The notes below the pieces were generated by a model. That model was not told where the DNA came from. It did no database searches and saw only the letters and a list, made by a program, of their open reading frames with translations. 64,000 nt of DNA from Phragmites australis (lineage: Eukaryota > Streptophyta > Magnoliopsida > Poales > Poaceae): the NCBI RefSeq assembly GCF_958298935.1, contig NC_084933.1:25816334-25880333 (forward strand), in the 5' to 3' direction. Of the stretch, positions 48,470-61,300 are shown one piece after another. The position numbers and the translations under genes are program-made. Numbering within the stretch: the stretch's first letter is position 1; each line of letters starts with the position of its first letter.

Positions 48470-50650
48470 GCCTGGCAACAAGTTAGTTTGGGTCAGTTCC
48501 TCGTGGGTTTTGCATCTGGCAGTGGCGGGGTGGAAGCAAAATTTGCCCCACAGGGCTCACGGGTCGGGGCCCTGATTTGGAGTTGGGTTAGGGTTGGGTC
48601 CAAGAGTTGACCCACGGGCCTCCACGGGTGCCCGATGCATCGGCCCAGCGCCTGGCGCCCCAATTAGCCAACCCAGTAGTAGCAGGCATGCCCAACAGGT
48701 GCTAACCCTAGCTGATGCTGGGAGCGACGACGGAGGCGTGGCAAGTCCGCGTCTCTGCGAGTGGCGACCGCACGAGGCACGAGCGGGAGGCGGTGTAAGA
48801 GCCTAAACCCAGCATCTCCGCTAGCCCGTCCTCCGACCACCGTCCTACGGTGCCGCTCGCCTTGGCTTGAGGCCGCGATCCGCGCCACTCGCCTGGGCTG
48901 CCTGGTCGACACCCGCCCGCTCCTATGCTCCCGCGACCCGCCGCAGATCTTGGCTTCCTGCCCTCCATCACCGGTGAGTCAACCGCGACACCGCCTCATT
49001 CTCCTTCCCTCTTCTCCTTTCTTCTCCCTCTCCTTACACCAACAATACTTACCTCAGTTACATGGTTCCTGGCCGAGTGGCCGCCAGATCTAGCTATACC
49101 GCCTCCTCTGGCATCGACCGTCGCTGACCGCTTTTGTTTTGCTGATCGTTAACCTGATCCAAGCGCTTGGAGACCAACACTGACACTAGCACCCTAGGTT
49201 GGTAGCCAGATTGTCTCCATCTAGTCATCGACCAATTTTTCCGGACTCTGCAGGTACCCTTTTTTCTTTGCATATAGATGTCCATCTCTGACAAATTGAT
49301 CCAGCTCCTCTCGTTTGGTTTGCTTATGACAAAAGTGATTCTATTGATGTATAAATTCAAATGCTTGGTTATTCTTGTGACCGGTCGATCTTGTCTATAC
49401 ATATTTGTAAAGCAATTGTCACAAATAATGCTTGGAAATCTAAATGCATAATGCTTGTGACGTGATGTAGTGTTGTACTTCTATTTTCAAATGTTTGGTT
49501 ATTCTGGTGATGGGTTGTACTTCTATTTTCAAACATGTTATGATATTTGTAAAGCAATTGTCACATAAGCAATAGTCACATACGCAATAGTCTAATAATC
49601 AGTGATGAAAATTGATTGCTATTTAGCAATGTAGATGTTCTTGAGTGCTGGATTTGGTATTGAGTAGCATTTAGCAATGTAGATGTTCTTTATGGTTGCT
49701 TACATTTCAATATGTTAATTGTTATTTGGTCATTGTTTAAGACATGTGGTATAATAAATAGTAATGTACTACTTATTTTATTGTTGGCTTGTAGCTTGTC
49801 GCCTTGACCACTTGCATATTGTCAAGTGTGAAACTATTATTTATGATTTGTCTATCATGTGTGGATCAGGATTATCAAGTGCTGGTTTGTCATTTGTTAT
49901 TTACCTTTCACTTCTGTATGCATGTTCTTCTCTGATGTGTTAGGTTGTCAAGTTGCATACTGATACTATTAAGTGTCCTGTTAGGCTGTTATTTATCAGT
50001 CAAGTGTTAATATGATGATTTGCTATTATGATCACATTGTTTGCTTATTTGTTTGATAAGTAATGAGTTCTTACATTAAGGCTACAACTCATTTCCTTTA
50101 TGATTGCATGCTGATAAGTGATAAAACCATGTTGACATGTTGTAGCTATTATTCTTAAATTGATATCCTGATGGTTTGCTATTATGGATTTATGGTCAAA
50201 CCATTTTGCACTTCTTGTATGACTGCATGCTGAAATGAATCAAAATATCAAATGATGATTATTGGTTGTATATATGCAGTATATATGATGATTCTGAATC
50301 TTAATGGTTGTATTACTGCATGTTGAAATGATGATCCTGAATCCTGATGGTTGCAAATCTTGTATGACTGTATGTTGAAATGATTATTTATGGTTAAATC
50401 ATGTTGTAGCTGAATTGTTGATTCATGATAGGTTCTGTATGATTTTGGGTCCTGTATGACTGAATCCTATATGATTGAATTGCTGAATCGTTGATTCTTG
50501 TATGACTAAATGCTGGAATTTCCTGTTTTTATATGATTTCGGGTCTCCATCGGGTTTCACGTCCTCACAAGGTTCGGGTTCAGGATTAATTTTACACACG
50601 TCACATGTTTCGGGTTCTAGTCGGGATTTTGTATTTGGGTTCTGGTCTCG
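48470..50650. other. Repeat-derived region with a leader-like GC patch
   Basis: At 48474 TAGGCCTGGCAACAAG resembles a hAT end, followed by GGGTT-rich subterminal motifs; similar CGGGTT motifs recur at 50535-50640, but no inverted right end was found. About 48700-49150 is GC- and CT-rich with a donor-like CACCGGTGAGTC near 48970, like a gene leader. From 49360 to 50520 the sequence consists of short decayed duplications (ATTTGTAAAGCAATTGTCAC at about 49404 and 49546; TTTAGCAATGTAGATGTTCT at about 49622 and 49670). No protein gene is supported. Confidence 0.4.
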
Positions 50651-50843
50651 TAGTCTCGCGTGGGCTCCCACGTTTAACAAGCCGTCACCAAAAGTCCGCC
50701 AAGCCAAACCGCCACGTCCGTGCCGCTCCGCTCGATAAAATCCCTCCGCCCCAAAGCTCCCAAAGCCAAAGCAACTTCCACTCCGAACGCAACACATAGT
50801 CCAAAGGAAAATCGACCAAACGGGCTCGTTCTTGCACGCCCGC

Positions 50844-51203
50844 ATGGCTGCCCCGGAGGCAAGCAGCCGCCGGCGCGCGGAGCTGTGCGCGGCGGCCGTG
50901 TCGGTCGCGGACGCGGCCTCGTGGTGGTGTGCGGTGGCGCTGGTCGCGCTCGTGCTGCTGGGCGCGCTCCGCGCGGAGACCGCGGACGACGGCGACGTGG
51001 TGCGGTTCCACGGCCCGCGGCTCGGCGGCCCCGCGGCGCGGCCTTGCGAGGAGGTGTACGTGGTCAGGGAAGGCGAGACGCTGCACAGCATCAGCGACAA
51101 GTGCGGGGACCCGTTCATCGTGGAGCGGAACCCGCACATACACGACCCCGACGACGTCTTCCCAGGGCTCGTCATCGCGCTCAGGCCTACCAAGAACACC
51201 TAG
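50844..51203 (+). CDS. Small membrane protein with one LysM domain, 119 aa
   Basis: A single uninterrupted exon. Residues 1-30 are basic and Ala-rich. About 32-45 (WWCAVALVALVLLG) forms one membrane segment or an uncleaved signal anchor. Residues 68-116 are a LysM domain: EEVYVVREGETLHSIS, then DKCGDPFIVERNPHI and DVFPGLVIALRP. LysM domains bind N-acetylglucosamine polymers such as chitin or peptidoglycan. Plants have a small family of such one-LysM proteins without a kinase, whose role is not settled. The first ATG is used; codon use is strongly GC-rich at third positions, as in many intronless grass genes. No GPI or kinase region follows. Its leader probably starts after 50690. The sequence just upstream is repeat-derived. 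Confidence 0.82.
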   Translation: MAAPEASSRRRAELCAAAVSVADAASWWCAVALVALVLLGALRAETADDGDVVRFHGPRLGGPAARPCEEVYVVREGETLHSISDKCGDPFIVERNPHIHDPDDVFPGLVIALRPTKNT

Positions 51204-53194
51204 CTCTGGGCTCTGACATCGCGGTGGTGCGTTTTCTGCACGGCCGATCGAGATGAGCAAGAACTCAAAGAGTTCTGTGTAGCCTTCTCCTTTCTTCAGT
51301 TTGCTTCAATCGATCCTTGAGATCTTGACAACATCTCTCCTTTCCGGATGAGAGGAAATGATAAGCTGTGTATACTAGAAAATCACACGAAAGTATAGCT
51401 AAATCAAAAGTCGATGGACCGGCTCTATGTTTTGTTTGCGTGCATGTTCTTTTTGGGATATTCTTCCCTTCCCTCTTGTTGCGCAGCTCCGGTACTTTTC
51501 GTGCTTACGTATCGACGCAATCAGGTGGAAAAGAGACGTACAGTAGTTAGTTTCGGAATAAAGTTTTGGAAATCGTATTTATGCAGGTTGGTCATCGAGT
51601 GAGGTGAGAGGACTATCAACCGCCTTCAATTTTGGTTGGAGTACAAGCGCTTTTCGCGTGACCAAGAATGCCTTGTTAGGTCACTAGCTCACAACAAGGA
51701 AGCCTAACACCCAAAGCAAGTGTACGTTGCATACGCATGTACCAAGTAATGGTTATTTTAGCTAGGGACGACAGACTAGAATAGCAGTTGAAGAGATCAT
51801 GAACGGCTGTTAATTAGCATCATCCACCACTTGCCGTACACCGTCCAGGTCCAGCCGATGAACTGCCCTGTTGGCGGTTGGCCATTTCTTGTCGAATTTT
51901 GTGGATACACGGAAGAATGCTCGAGCAAATAGGACGTACATCTGCAAAGGAACAGACCAGCAGATGGGGGCTAGTGCGAAGAAAAATGCGCGTGATCTGT
52001 GCACCGTAAGCCCACGGCAACACAGTACGGACTGGGCCCTTGTGAATTGTGATTCCGCTGGCCGCCTAGGTTTATCAGATCAAGGGTGGGCCTGGCAAAA
52101 TGTGTGGAAACCATACAAGGGGGCGGGCCAGCAAGTGTAGCGGCGCGGCGCAGGCCTCAGTGCGGGCTGCCGCGCTAAGATTCAGGATTCGCACGGTTCG
52201 GGCCGAACGTGAGTTTGGTAAGTGGGGGCGCGAGGTGGTCTGCGCGGGGGCCCAATCACCCGTTAAAATTGTAGGTGTTTCGGCCTACCGGCCCCCGCCG
52301 AGCGTAGGCGGTGCCCAGTGGCACGGTGAGTGATGATAGTGGAGTAGGTGATAATTTGTGCAGTAAGTGGGAGGTGACGGTGGATGGATGTAGGTGATAC
52401 TGGGACACTTTTCTTTTGTTTAGAGACAAGAAACTCTCTATAATTTGCTAGATTTAGATCGTATCAGTCGTGAGGTGGTCCATATGCCCCTCCAATATCT
52501 GATTATACATCATGAACTGATCTATGCTTAGATCATGAATCAACCACTTAAATTATGGCTCAATGTTTTAGATCTTTTTTTTATGTCTCCTGCTTATTTC
52601 ATTCTTTAGTTCATGCTGTAGTCATCATGATATTGCTAGCAATATGTTTTACTTGGGACTTAGCAACGCTGAGAAGTGATGAAAGTATTTTCACCACAAC
52701 AACTAGGAGATCATTGTATCGTCTATGCATGCAGACAACCAAATAAACTACCTTGTATCTCATTTTTAAAAATTCATGTTCACAGATCAACTAAACAACT
52801 TTTCTACTTAGCCAGACTATAGATATACAGACAACCAAACAATAAAATATTGCATGCACACAATCTAACTCATGTGAGCGTGGCTCACTAGTGCGACCCA
52901 GAGCAAGGAAACACAACTATGCCACTTAGGCACGTAGCGGTTGTTACAGGCACGGGCACGACACAACTATGCTTGAGCCTCTCCTCCTAGCTACGACATG
53001 GACCTGTTCGATCAGGAAGTAGGCACATTACTTGTGGAAGATGTAGGAAGAAAGAGACAAAACGTAGCGGCCGGATGGTTGGATCCCACGTGTACTCTCG
53101 AAACGAGCGTACATATAGCGGATGGAGACCGGAGAGGAGAAGCATGCAATACTCTCAGAGTCGTTGTACGATAAATAGTTACCCATCGCATTCG
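51204..53194. other. Intergenic
   Basis: The first 100-200 bp are the likely 3' UTR of the LysM gene. The remainder has short frames of no recognisable family and a GC-rich patch at 52090-52330. No gene or clean repeat was found. Confidence 0.45.
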
Positions 53195-53202
53195 ATCGCA
53201 AG

Positions 53203-54080
53203 TAGGATGGCAATCAAATGTGACGGGCACAGCTAGTGTTCTCGTGGGCATATTCGTACCTGTGAATTTTAGCACGCCCGTAGGTACCTGTCGCTTGTGG
53301 GCATACCCGTTACCCACTCTCGGGCGACAGACGATGACGTGGGCATTTAGACAGCTAACGAGATCTCACTCTCACTCTCTCCAGCTCTGCTCACCTCATG
53401 CTTGCCTCGTTGGCCCTGAGGGCGGCGCCTGGTGCCATGAGGCATGTAGCGGCCTTGATGGATGGTGCGGTCATGGGGGAGGCTAAGGAGGTCGACCGCT
53501 GTCGAGATCTCGTGGGCGCCAAACCTCATGACCGACCACTACTACCTGGCCAACTGGGCAACCACTATCGATTCCCACTGACATCCGAGCCACGCACCTC
53601 GCCAGCAATTACGCCCATGTGTGAGGCAACGAATATGATACATATGAGGGAGGTTGCACACGTTCTAGGGATGCAGATGGGCGAAGGAGGAGCGAGGAGG
53701 CTCTTGGGTAGCGGATGACAGAGGGGCGACGGGGCACTCGGGCCGTCAGGTGGCCATTGGGCAATTCTGCCTATGGGGATTGGGGATTAGGCTTGTGTGA
53801 GATGTGACTGTGAATGGTGGCGATGGGCACGAGGATTAGGGTTGGAGTTGACGGACCTGAGAGTGGGAGCATGAGTATGTCGGACTGGGCTCACCTATCA
53901 TATGTATATATGGGTAAATAGGTGTCACATGTGTGAGTAAGTCTTACCCATATCCGTATCTATATACCCGTTAGGTAGCGATTTGTGCACATGAATATAC
54001 CCACGAACAACAAATAAGGAACAAATCCAATCCTATTAGGATATTTACATGCGAATAAACATGTAAAACTATCATCTCTA
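53203..54080. mobile_element. Non-autonomous hAT element 1, 878 bp
   Basis: The ends are TAGGATGGCAATC and, reading out, ATCATCTCTA, hAT-type termini. ATCGCAAG occurs directly outside both ends (53195-53202 and 54081-54088), a perfect 8-bp target duplication. Subterminal motifs such as GGGCATATTCGTACC and CATACCCGTTACCC fit. It has no transposase; a GC-rich interior frame (53398-53718) has no recognised domain. Confidence 0.8.
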
Positions 54081-54102
54081 ATCGCAAGGCATCACTCTCC
54101 GC

Positions 54103-54755
54103 TAGGCTTGAATACAAAGCATATATTTTCCACTCCATATCAAAAAAATGGATCTAGAAAAACGGATATTGATGGTCTTATCTGGATACAGATACGAATA
54201 TTTCCATATTAGATATAAATATGGATGTTCCTCATCTAGATAGGGATATGGAAATGGAAACACTTTTTGGACCGAATACGGATACGAAAATGAATATCCG
54301 ATTAGATTCAAAATGGATAATATCCGTTTTCAGTTTTTCAGATTCAAAACTTAGAGATAACAAGATTAAAATAACTATATTTTTCAAACTATAAGTTTAA
54401 TTTATAATCTGACTGCACCATTATTATCTTTGTAATTAAATCTACAAAACAAGACCACACTTGGCTATATTTTGATAGGAAAATTTTTATATGACAAGTG
54501 AGCCCCACATGTCATACTCTCAATTACTTCAAATTTTGATATGGTTGCAATCTAAATTTATACATAATTTAATAGGTCTTTATCATTTGAATGATATCCA
54601 TATCTGTATTTATATACGGTTCGTATTTGCACTATATTTGTTTTTGATACTATCCGTATTCATTTCTATATTCATTTTTATTTCCGACTAAAAATAAAAA
54701 TAAAAATATAGAATAACCGTTATCTATTATATATATCCTATCCGTTTTACCCCTA
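54103..54755. mobile_element. Non-autonomous hAT element 2, 653 bp
   Basis: It starts TAGGCTTGAATAC and ends CCGTTTTACCCCTA. CTCTCCGC lies directly outside both ends (54095-54102 and 54756-54763), a perfect 8-bp target duplication. The interior is filled with GGATAT/ATATCC motifs (CGGATACGAA, TATCCGTTTT), typical subterminal repeats of one grass hAT group. There is no coding capacity. Confidence 0.8.
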
Positions 54756-54763
54756 CTCTCCGC

Positions 54764-55752
54764 ATTCTTTCCGTCGTGTCTAACGCCTGCACGAACACAG
54801 GCAGCGCGGGTCAAATTCATACTACCATCGCCATGGCTGCATACACATTAAATAATTCTGGTGGTACATCGGATTGTAATCCGTGGTGCTGCAGACACTT
54901 GGATAGTTGGACACGTGACGATGGAGCCACATCTTTCCTTCCAGCTTTCAATTTCAACCAGGAATTAATCAAGGTACGCTTCATCTAACGAATTTAAAAA
55001 AGAATATGGGTACTCTTTGTGGTGTTAGTTATGATCTTGACTAACGGAGAGGTAAGAGAGGCCTTAGGCCCACAACTTAGGGATCGGAGATGGAAACCAA
55101 TTATTGATTTCGGTCTTGAGACGCACATCGCTAATTAAATAAAAGGGAATGGGAAGATGGACATCTCATTGTGATGGATGCTCTCGAGATTAGTCTCACC
55201 TTGACACTCCCAAATCTTAAAAACCGATCACTAAGGGTGCTGCTACTATTTGAATGCCATCACCGCCGTCGGGTCATCCCGGCGTTCGCCCTTGATGCCA
55301 CTGCATCATCAACAATGATGCGGGGCTACATTAACAAAATGATCCATGTAGCTTCTTCACCGAGCGACCGAGATCATCATGATGGCTTCTCCTAGCAACA
55401 GTTAGATCAATTAATTTCCGCATAAATCTAAGTGTTCATGTGTTAGGCTGGTTGAGCCTTATCACTTTGTTAGTCTAATGTCTAACATGAAGTTCATCGA
55501 GTTGGTTGGCGGCGATGAATGCTGTGCCTAGGTTTAGTGGGAGTGTCTTCATTCCAACCTTGTCGCTGATTCATTCAACACATGCCAAAAATCTCGTATC
55601 ATCCAAAAGTAGGTTAAGGAAGAGAGAGATCCTTGGGCAGCCATTGCTTTATTGATGCTGGTTTTGTGGATCTCTATGTATCAAGGGCACACATGATATA
55701 GTTGGTGATGGATGCATATGTTGTAATTTTGATATGGATATTTCAGGTACTA
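54764..55752. other. Intergenic
   Basis: Short open frames (54776-54988 and 55171-55395) have no recognised domain. No terminal or tandem repeats were seen. Confidence 0.45.
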
Positions 55753-56004
55753 CTTCCTCTAGTCCCTTATATATAAGTCTAACTCTTTTCACATTGCACC
55801 AAATATAAGTTTATCAACAACTCTAAGGCATCTTTTTACTTCTACTTTCTGTTTTGCCCCTATAAAAATGCACCTAATCAATAGAGTAAATAAGCCAACT
55901 TCCACTAATAATGACAGTGAATGAAAGAAAATAGGGTCTTTGCATCATCTACCTTAATTCGTGTGCACAAATCCAAATAGACTTGTATAAGAGATAAGAT
56001 GAAG
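55753..56004. mobile_element. Stowaway-type MITE, about 252 bp
   Basis: The left end TA|CTTCCTCTAGTCCC then TTATATATAAGTC is mirrored at the right by GACTTGTATAAGAGATAAG...GAAG|TA. AT-rich, TA on both sides. Ends are a little diverged from the CTCCCTCC consensus. Confidence 0.6.
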
Positions 56005-57284
56005 TATATAGTTCAGAGTCAATGAAAAGAATCACCATGAGAGCATGCATATGTGCTCTTAGAGCTGGAAACGAGCCGAGCTGGGCCGAGCTCAGCTCAT
56101 TCAGTTTCCCGAGCTGAATATTAGGCTTGGCTTAGGCTCGACTGAGCCACGAGCCAGCTCGACTGGCTCGCGAGCTAGGAGTTTTACAATGTCTAAGTTG
56201 ACAAAGCAACATCATTGGTGAACTCCCTGACATAGCCTGAGACACACACAAAGTTAGGCTCAACAACATAGCCAGAGACATGCAGGGCACACACACAGCA
56301 ACATGGTCACTCCAACCCACACAGCGGCATGACCACGCCGGCACACATGGGGACATACTCATCAACACCGGAGACACACACAGAGTCAAGCTCAACATCG
56401 GCACGACAAAGGGGAAAACACACACAAATCCGAACAGCGACATGACACAAAACCATGCACACACTCGGTAGAACAACTCGATTGCGCACAGTACACACAC
56501 AACACACGTAGCCAGAGACAAGCAAACAAAATGGCTTGATGACAGAAATGTCGGAGACACAAGCTTCAACATCCAACATGACACAAGCTTTGACGACACG
56601 AAGGTCGGAACCTAACACTTCAACGACACACCGGTTGGAGCCCAACACAGAGAAATTAGCAATGGTCAGGGATAACACACACATGGTGATACAAAGGCCG
56701 AGCACAAATCAGAGAGGGAAGCCAGTAACATACCTCGTACAAGACGGTGACATTAGCAAATGGCTCACCGATGCACGTTCAGGGGCCACACGGCGACGAC
56801 AGCATACTCAGGCAGTGGCAGCAGGGCTAAGCCACTCCCCAATCCACGCCATGGGTGCTGGCGCGTCTCTGGCAGAGTGGTGGTGACGCAGTGGGAATCT
56901 TTAGATTGAGAGACGTAAAGTCACAGACGCAGTCACCGGGTCATGCAGAGTGGGCGAGTGGTAGTGGCATGGTGAGAATCGTCGAATTGGGAGATGTAGT
57001 AGCAGACACGGTATATGCAAAAGTTATGCTCGTTTTACTGAAGACAATCCGGTTCACCTATCAAATTGCGATTGTTAGCATGTGATATTTAGAAATTTAT
57101 AAAATATTTGCACAACTTTGGATGCAGAAAATTTTTATATGTAAATCAACAATTCAGTAATCAATAATTCACTGAATTCAATATCAAATAATTTAGTACT
57201 TGTCACTTTATGATCCATCACCTATGACATTTAGCAACAAAGGTTAAAAGGATAAAATATCTTATTTCTTTCACAACAATATAA

Positions 57285-57438
57285 TAGCTGAGGTGGTAAG
57301 TAGGTTCGCAAGCGAGAGGAGGTCGCGGGTTCAATTTTCACGAAACGCAAAGACTGAAACTATTTGAAAAATAGTGTGGCATGTGGGGTATACGTGATGT
57401 GCCCCTGTGTTAGGGTGGCTCAAGTGATTTTTTTTTTT
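57285..57438 (+). mobile_element. tRNA-derived SINE-like fragment
   Basis: TAGCTGAGGTGG (57285-57296) fits a Pol III A box and GGTTCAATT (57328-57336) a B box, 32 bp apart as in tRNA genes. The sequence cannot fold as a full tRNA. It ends in a run of 11 T near 57428-57438, the 3' form of grass SINEs. Target duplications were not found. Confidence 0.5.
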
Positions 57439-57477
57439 ACCTTTTCGTGTCTTAAAAACACGAAAAACACTCATGGA

Positions 57478-57660
57478 TAACTATTAAGATCCGTCACTTA
57501 TTTTCAATCATAAGTGATAGGTCATTGTTACGACCTGTCACCTATGATCTTCATTAGTGACGGGTTAAGTTGGTTTTTATCATCACCAATAACAACTAAT
57601 CAGTGACACATTCAGAATGACGGATGTGAAACCCATTACTAATGACGATTACCACATGTC
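57478..57660. repeat. CACTA-like subterminal repeat cluster
   Basis: Short motifs recur in both orientations: CCGTCAC, CCTATGAT, AGTGACGGG, ACCCATTACTAATGAC and CACCAATAA. Such phrases are common near the ends of grass CACTA (En/Spm) elements. No CACTA terminus with a 3-bp target duplication was found, so this is probably a piece. Confidence 0.4.
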
Positions 57661-57730
57661 ACCAATAATATTTTTTCACATAATTGCTAGCTCGTGAGCC
57701 TCCAGCAACATTTTTAGCCCCATGTGCACT

Positions 57731-58383
57731 ACCACTAATTACTTCGTTTAAATATACATTACCTATATCAATTGTCGTATAGTAATACCGGGTGACACAT
57801 ATAACTCAATGGAGAAGGGACGATCAATCGATCCACACATTTTGTCATCCCGTTTGATTAGGTACGGTGAAACTCCATGATCAGATGCTCAAGACCCACA
57901 TCACATGCTTGATCACGGAAGCTCAACGATATATAAGCAGACAAGAGAGGACAGGACGATTCTCTTCTGTAGCCTAGCTGTGCATAGGGGTTGAAACTTG
58001 AAACAAGACAGATGCGTGCCCTATTAGTAGACAGTACAGTGACTACGTCTGCGAAAGCTTGTTTTGGCCATCTTACTGTGCAGAGATCTTGGCATGACAT
58101 GACTGAAAAAAAGAGAGGATTAAATGCCATGGCGTATTCGGTCGGTATCAGTCCTGCGTAATCGTTGTACCTCCTTGTCTTCAAATAATTCAAGGTCGGG
58201 GTACGGCGAGTAGGCGCACTGTCGCAATGCAAAAGCTATCTATGTCCATTTCCATCGGAAGAGACCTGAAGCATACAAGACAATTGACCAATGCACAAAA
58301 CTACGACACCAAGCCCTTGTCCTGCTGCCGGAGCAAGGGCCACGAGTTCCGAATTCCAAAGAGCTATGTTGGTGAAAAACCAA
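57731..58383. other. Intergenic
   Basis: No gene, repeat or RNA feature was recognised. A minus-strand frame at 57858-58232 (124 codons) has no known domain. Confidence 0.45.
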
Positions 58384-61300
58384 ATTAAGATATGTCTTAA
58401 TTTATTTATAATAATTTATTTGATAATATTGATCTTGAGTGAAATTTGTTAACATGCGTGTGTTTATATATGATTTTACCTATTGCTAACTATTGTTGGA
58501 ACGTACAATATAGTTGAAGGGAGTCTAAGAAAAATTATCTCATCGGATCATCCGTGCGTTAGAATTTTGCACTCATTGGATTGTCCGGTGTTAAGGTGAA
58601 GAGAGCACTGGAGCATTTCATTACATAAAGAAAAGTTGGAATAGTGCACCAGATGGTCCGATGAGGACAAGCGATGTCACCAAACTAATTCTTGTGGAGA
58701 GAGTGCAGAAGCGAGTCAAGTGGAGATGAAGGCATCGGATGATTCAATGCTTATGCCTTGTGCACACCAGACTATTCATTGGACAAATTCTTATAGAGAG
58801 ATTGTAAATTAGAGTTTGGTGCATGTGAACTGACTATATGATCCTGTGATGGACATGAGTTTATTGGAGCATCTCACTGGAGCTTTTCTTGCAGAGAATA
58901 AATTTTTTGTGCGTAATCGAAGTTGAACTCACCAGATGGTCTGGTGTTTAGGAGCAGAACACACCGGAATATCCGGTGTTCATGATTTCTGCATGATGTG
59001 CTTTCATTTGAGGATTTTTGCTTTGAGCTAACCTGGAGATGGTTTTGGAATGGGAAAAATATGTTTGCTTGTTTCATGATATTCTCAGCTGGATTAGAGG
59101 GCAATTTCAAAATCTTTTGATAGAGAATGAGTATCTCATTTCTCTAGTTGAGAAGTGCTCAAAGGGCAAGGGAAAATAAATTTGATCTTATCCAAGATCA
59201 AGATCTGTGCTGATAAAGCAGGTTTGTCTCTTGGATTAGGTTTTGAAAGGATTGCTTACAATGGGGAGAGTAAGACTATGTTTACCACACCTACTATCCT
59301 AGAAGCTGAAAAGTTCAAGATTGATGCTACACCACCACCTATCAAGAAGAAACTCACATCACAACCCATCAAGAAGAAACTCACACCACAGCCTAAGAAA
59401 GGTCCACAACCTAATGTGAAGCCCCTGTGAGAGAGCCTAGAGTGACCAGCAATCGAGCTCCTGAGAGACTTTACCATTACACCTACTATCAGAGGAAGGG
59501 TCACTTGATTGGGTTTTACTTTCGCTGTAGGAGAGATGATCAGCGTGAGTGGGAGTGGAGTACCCGGAACGTGTACCGCCCCTCTGTTAGTGTACATGAG
59601 TCTTCTCCTCGCTCCTACCCACGAGTCTCTAGCGCTTTTCAGTCTTTTCTTAGAGGTGTTGCTCGACGTGAATTTTATCATGACTTATATGGTTTTGGTC
59701 CACGTGTAAAAGGCTTTGAGTCTTAGCACTTATGCGGACTATATTTTTCTCATCGTGGTACTTGCCCTGAGCATGTTGGCATTAAGTTGCATGCATCTAC
59801 TATTTCTACTTTAGGGCGGATGACCTAGTACTGGATTCCAAGGAGGTTTTTGACTATTCCTAGTACTGAGCCACTCATATGTAGGTGGTAAACGGAGGTC
59901 TGGAGAACAAGTGGCTCATCAACTCTGGTTGTTCACGTCACATGAATGGAGATTCATAATGGTTCACCCCAATGAAGCATCACGAGTACATCACATTCGG
60001 GGATGATCAGAAAGTTAGAGTGAAGGATAAATGAATGATAAAGGTAAATGAGAGTTTCACTCTCAAAGATGTGACTTTAGTTGAGCATCTGGGATATAAC
60101 TTACTTTTTATATCTCAGTTGTTTGATGAGGACTTGGAAGTGCGCATTAAGCGTAATACTTCTCAAGTTCTTAATTCTTCTGATGCTTTGATTTGTAAGA
60201 TTTCTCAAGTTGGGAGAGTTTTTGAAGCCAATTTTTCTGAGTCTTCTAGTTCTTCTTGATGTTTAATTGCCCACTCTTCTTCTAAGCTTTGTATGTGGAA
60301 TAGGAGACTATGACACTGAGATTTGATTTGCTTACCTGTTTGAGTGCTATAGGCTTGATCCAAGGATTGCCTAAGCTCAAGCTTGAGAAGAACCTTATTT
60401 GTACTCTTTATCGGTATGGCAAGATGGTTGTCGCTCCTCACCCACCAATCAATCTGGTGATGATTGAATGACCAGAAGAACTTCTCCATATGGATACTAT
60501 TGGTCCTTCCCGGGTTTGTTCATTGGGTGAGAAGTGGTATGTACTTGTTATTGTTGATGATTACTCTCACTACTATTGGGTCTTCTTTCTTGTAAGCAAG
60601 GATGTAGTGTTCTAACATTTTCGAAGCTTAGCTTTGAGATTGGATAAAAAAACTTCCAGGTGCATCGAAAGCAATTCACAGTGATAATGACATCGAGTTC
60701 AAAAACTATCTCTTTGATGCTTTCTGCCTTAAACATGACATTGAACATCAATTTTCTACCCCATGTGTTTCTGAGCAGAATAACGTGGTTGAAAGAAAGA
60801 ACATGACTTTGGCGGAGATGGCTAGGACGATGATGCTCAATGAGCATAGGACTCTTAGGAAGTTTTGGCCTGATGCCATTTGCACAACATGCTACATCTC
60901 AAATTGGATTTCTTTGCGCTCAATTTTGTATTTAATTTCTTATGAGTTGCGCTTTGGGAGGAAGCCAAATGTTTCACATTTGAGAGTTTTCAGTTGTCGG
61001 TGTTTCATCCTAAAGCGTAGTAATCTTGACATGTTAGAGTCACGCTCTTATAATAGCATTTTTCTTAGGGTATTATCTTCATAGTCATGCTTACAGAGTT
61101 TACAATGTTGACACTGACACCATCATAGAATCCTGTGATGTGACTTTTGATGAATCAACCATATGTGCTAATTTTTTCTTTGAGTGTGCTGCTGACCAAG
61201 AGATAAGCAAGATCATCTTTGTAGATAGCGACATTCTAGCTCTTGATGATGACGAGTATGATCCACTACTTCCCTCGACCACACCTCCTCCAGAGCTGGC

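Larger units (their letters stand above)
56060..57722. mobile_element. Putative hAT-like element, 1.66 kb, composite
   Basis: It starts TAGAGCTGGAAACGAG followed by GCTCG/CGAGC-rich sequence like that of the hAT at 15163. The right end, reversed, is TGGGGCTAAAAATG, with CTAGCTCGTGAGCC near it. Flanks TGTGCTCT (56052-56059) and TGTGCACT (57723-57730) match at 7 of 8 bases. The interior has CA-rich sequence, a SINE-like piece and CACTA-like repeats, so it is a composite. The ends are weakly matched, so the call is tentative. Confidence 0.4.

Noticed and set aside
50423..51199. 258-codon minus-strand frame opposite the LysM gene
   Set aside because: It is the shadow of the GC-rich LysM coding exon; the plus strand has a true domain and good codon use.
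56132..56705. Two long overlapping minus-strand frames (155 and 132 codons)
   Set aside because: They lie over CA-rich low-complexity sequence inside a transposon-like element and translate to Val/Cys/Ser repeats.
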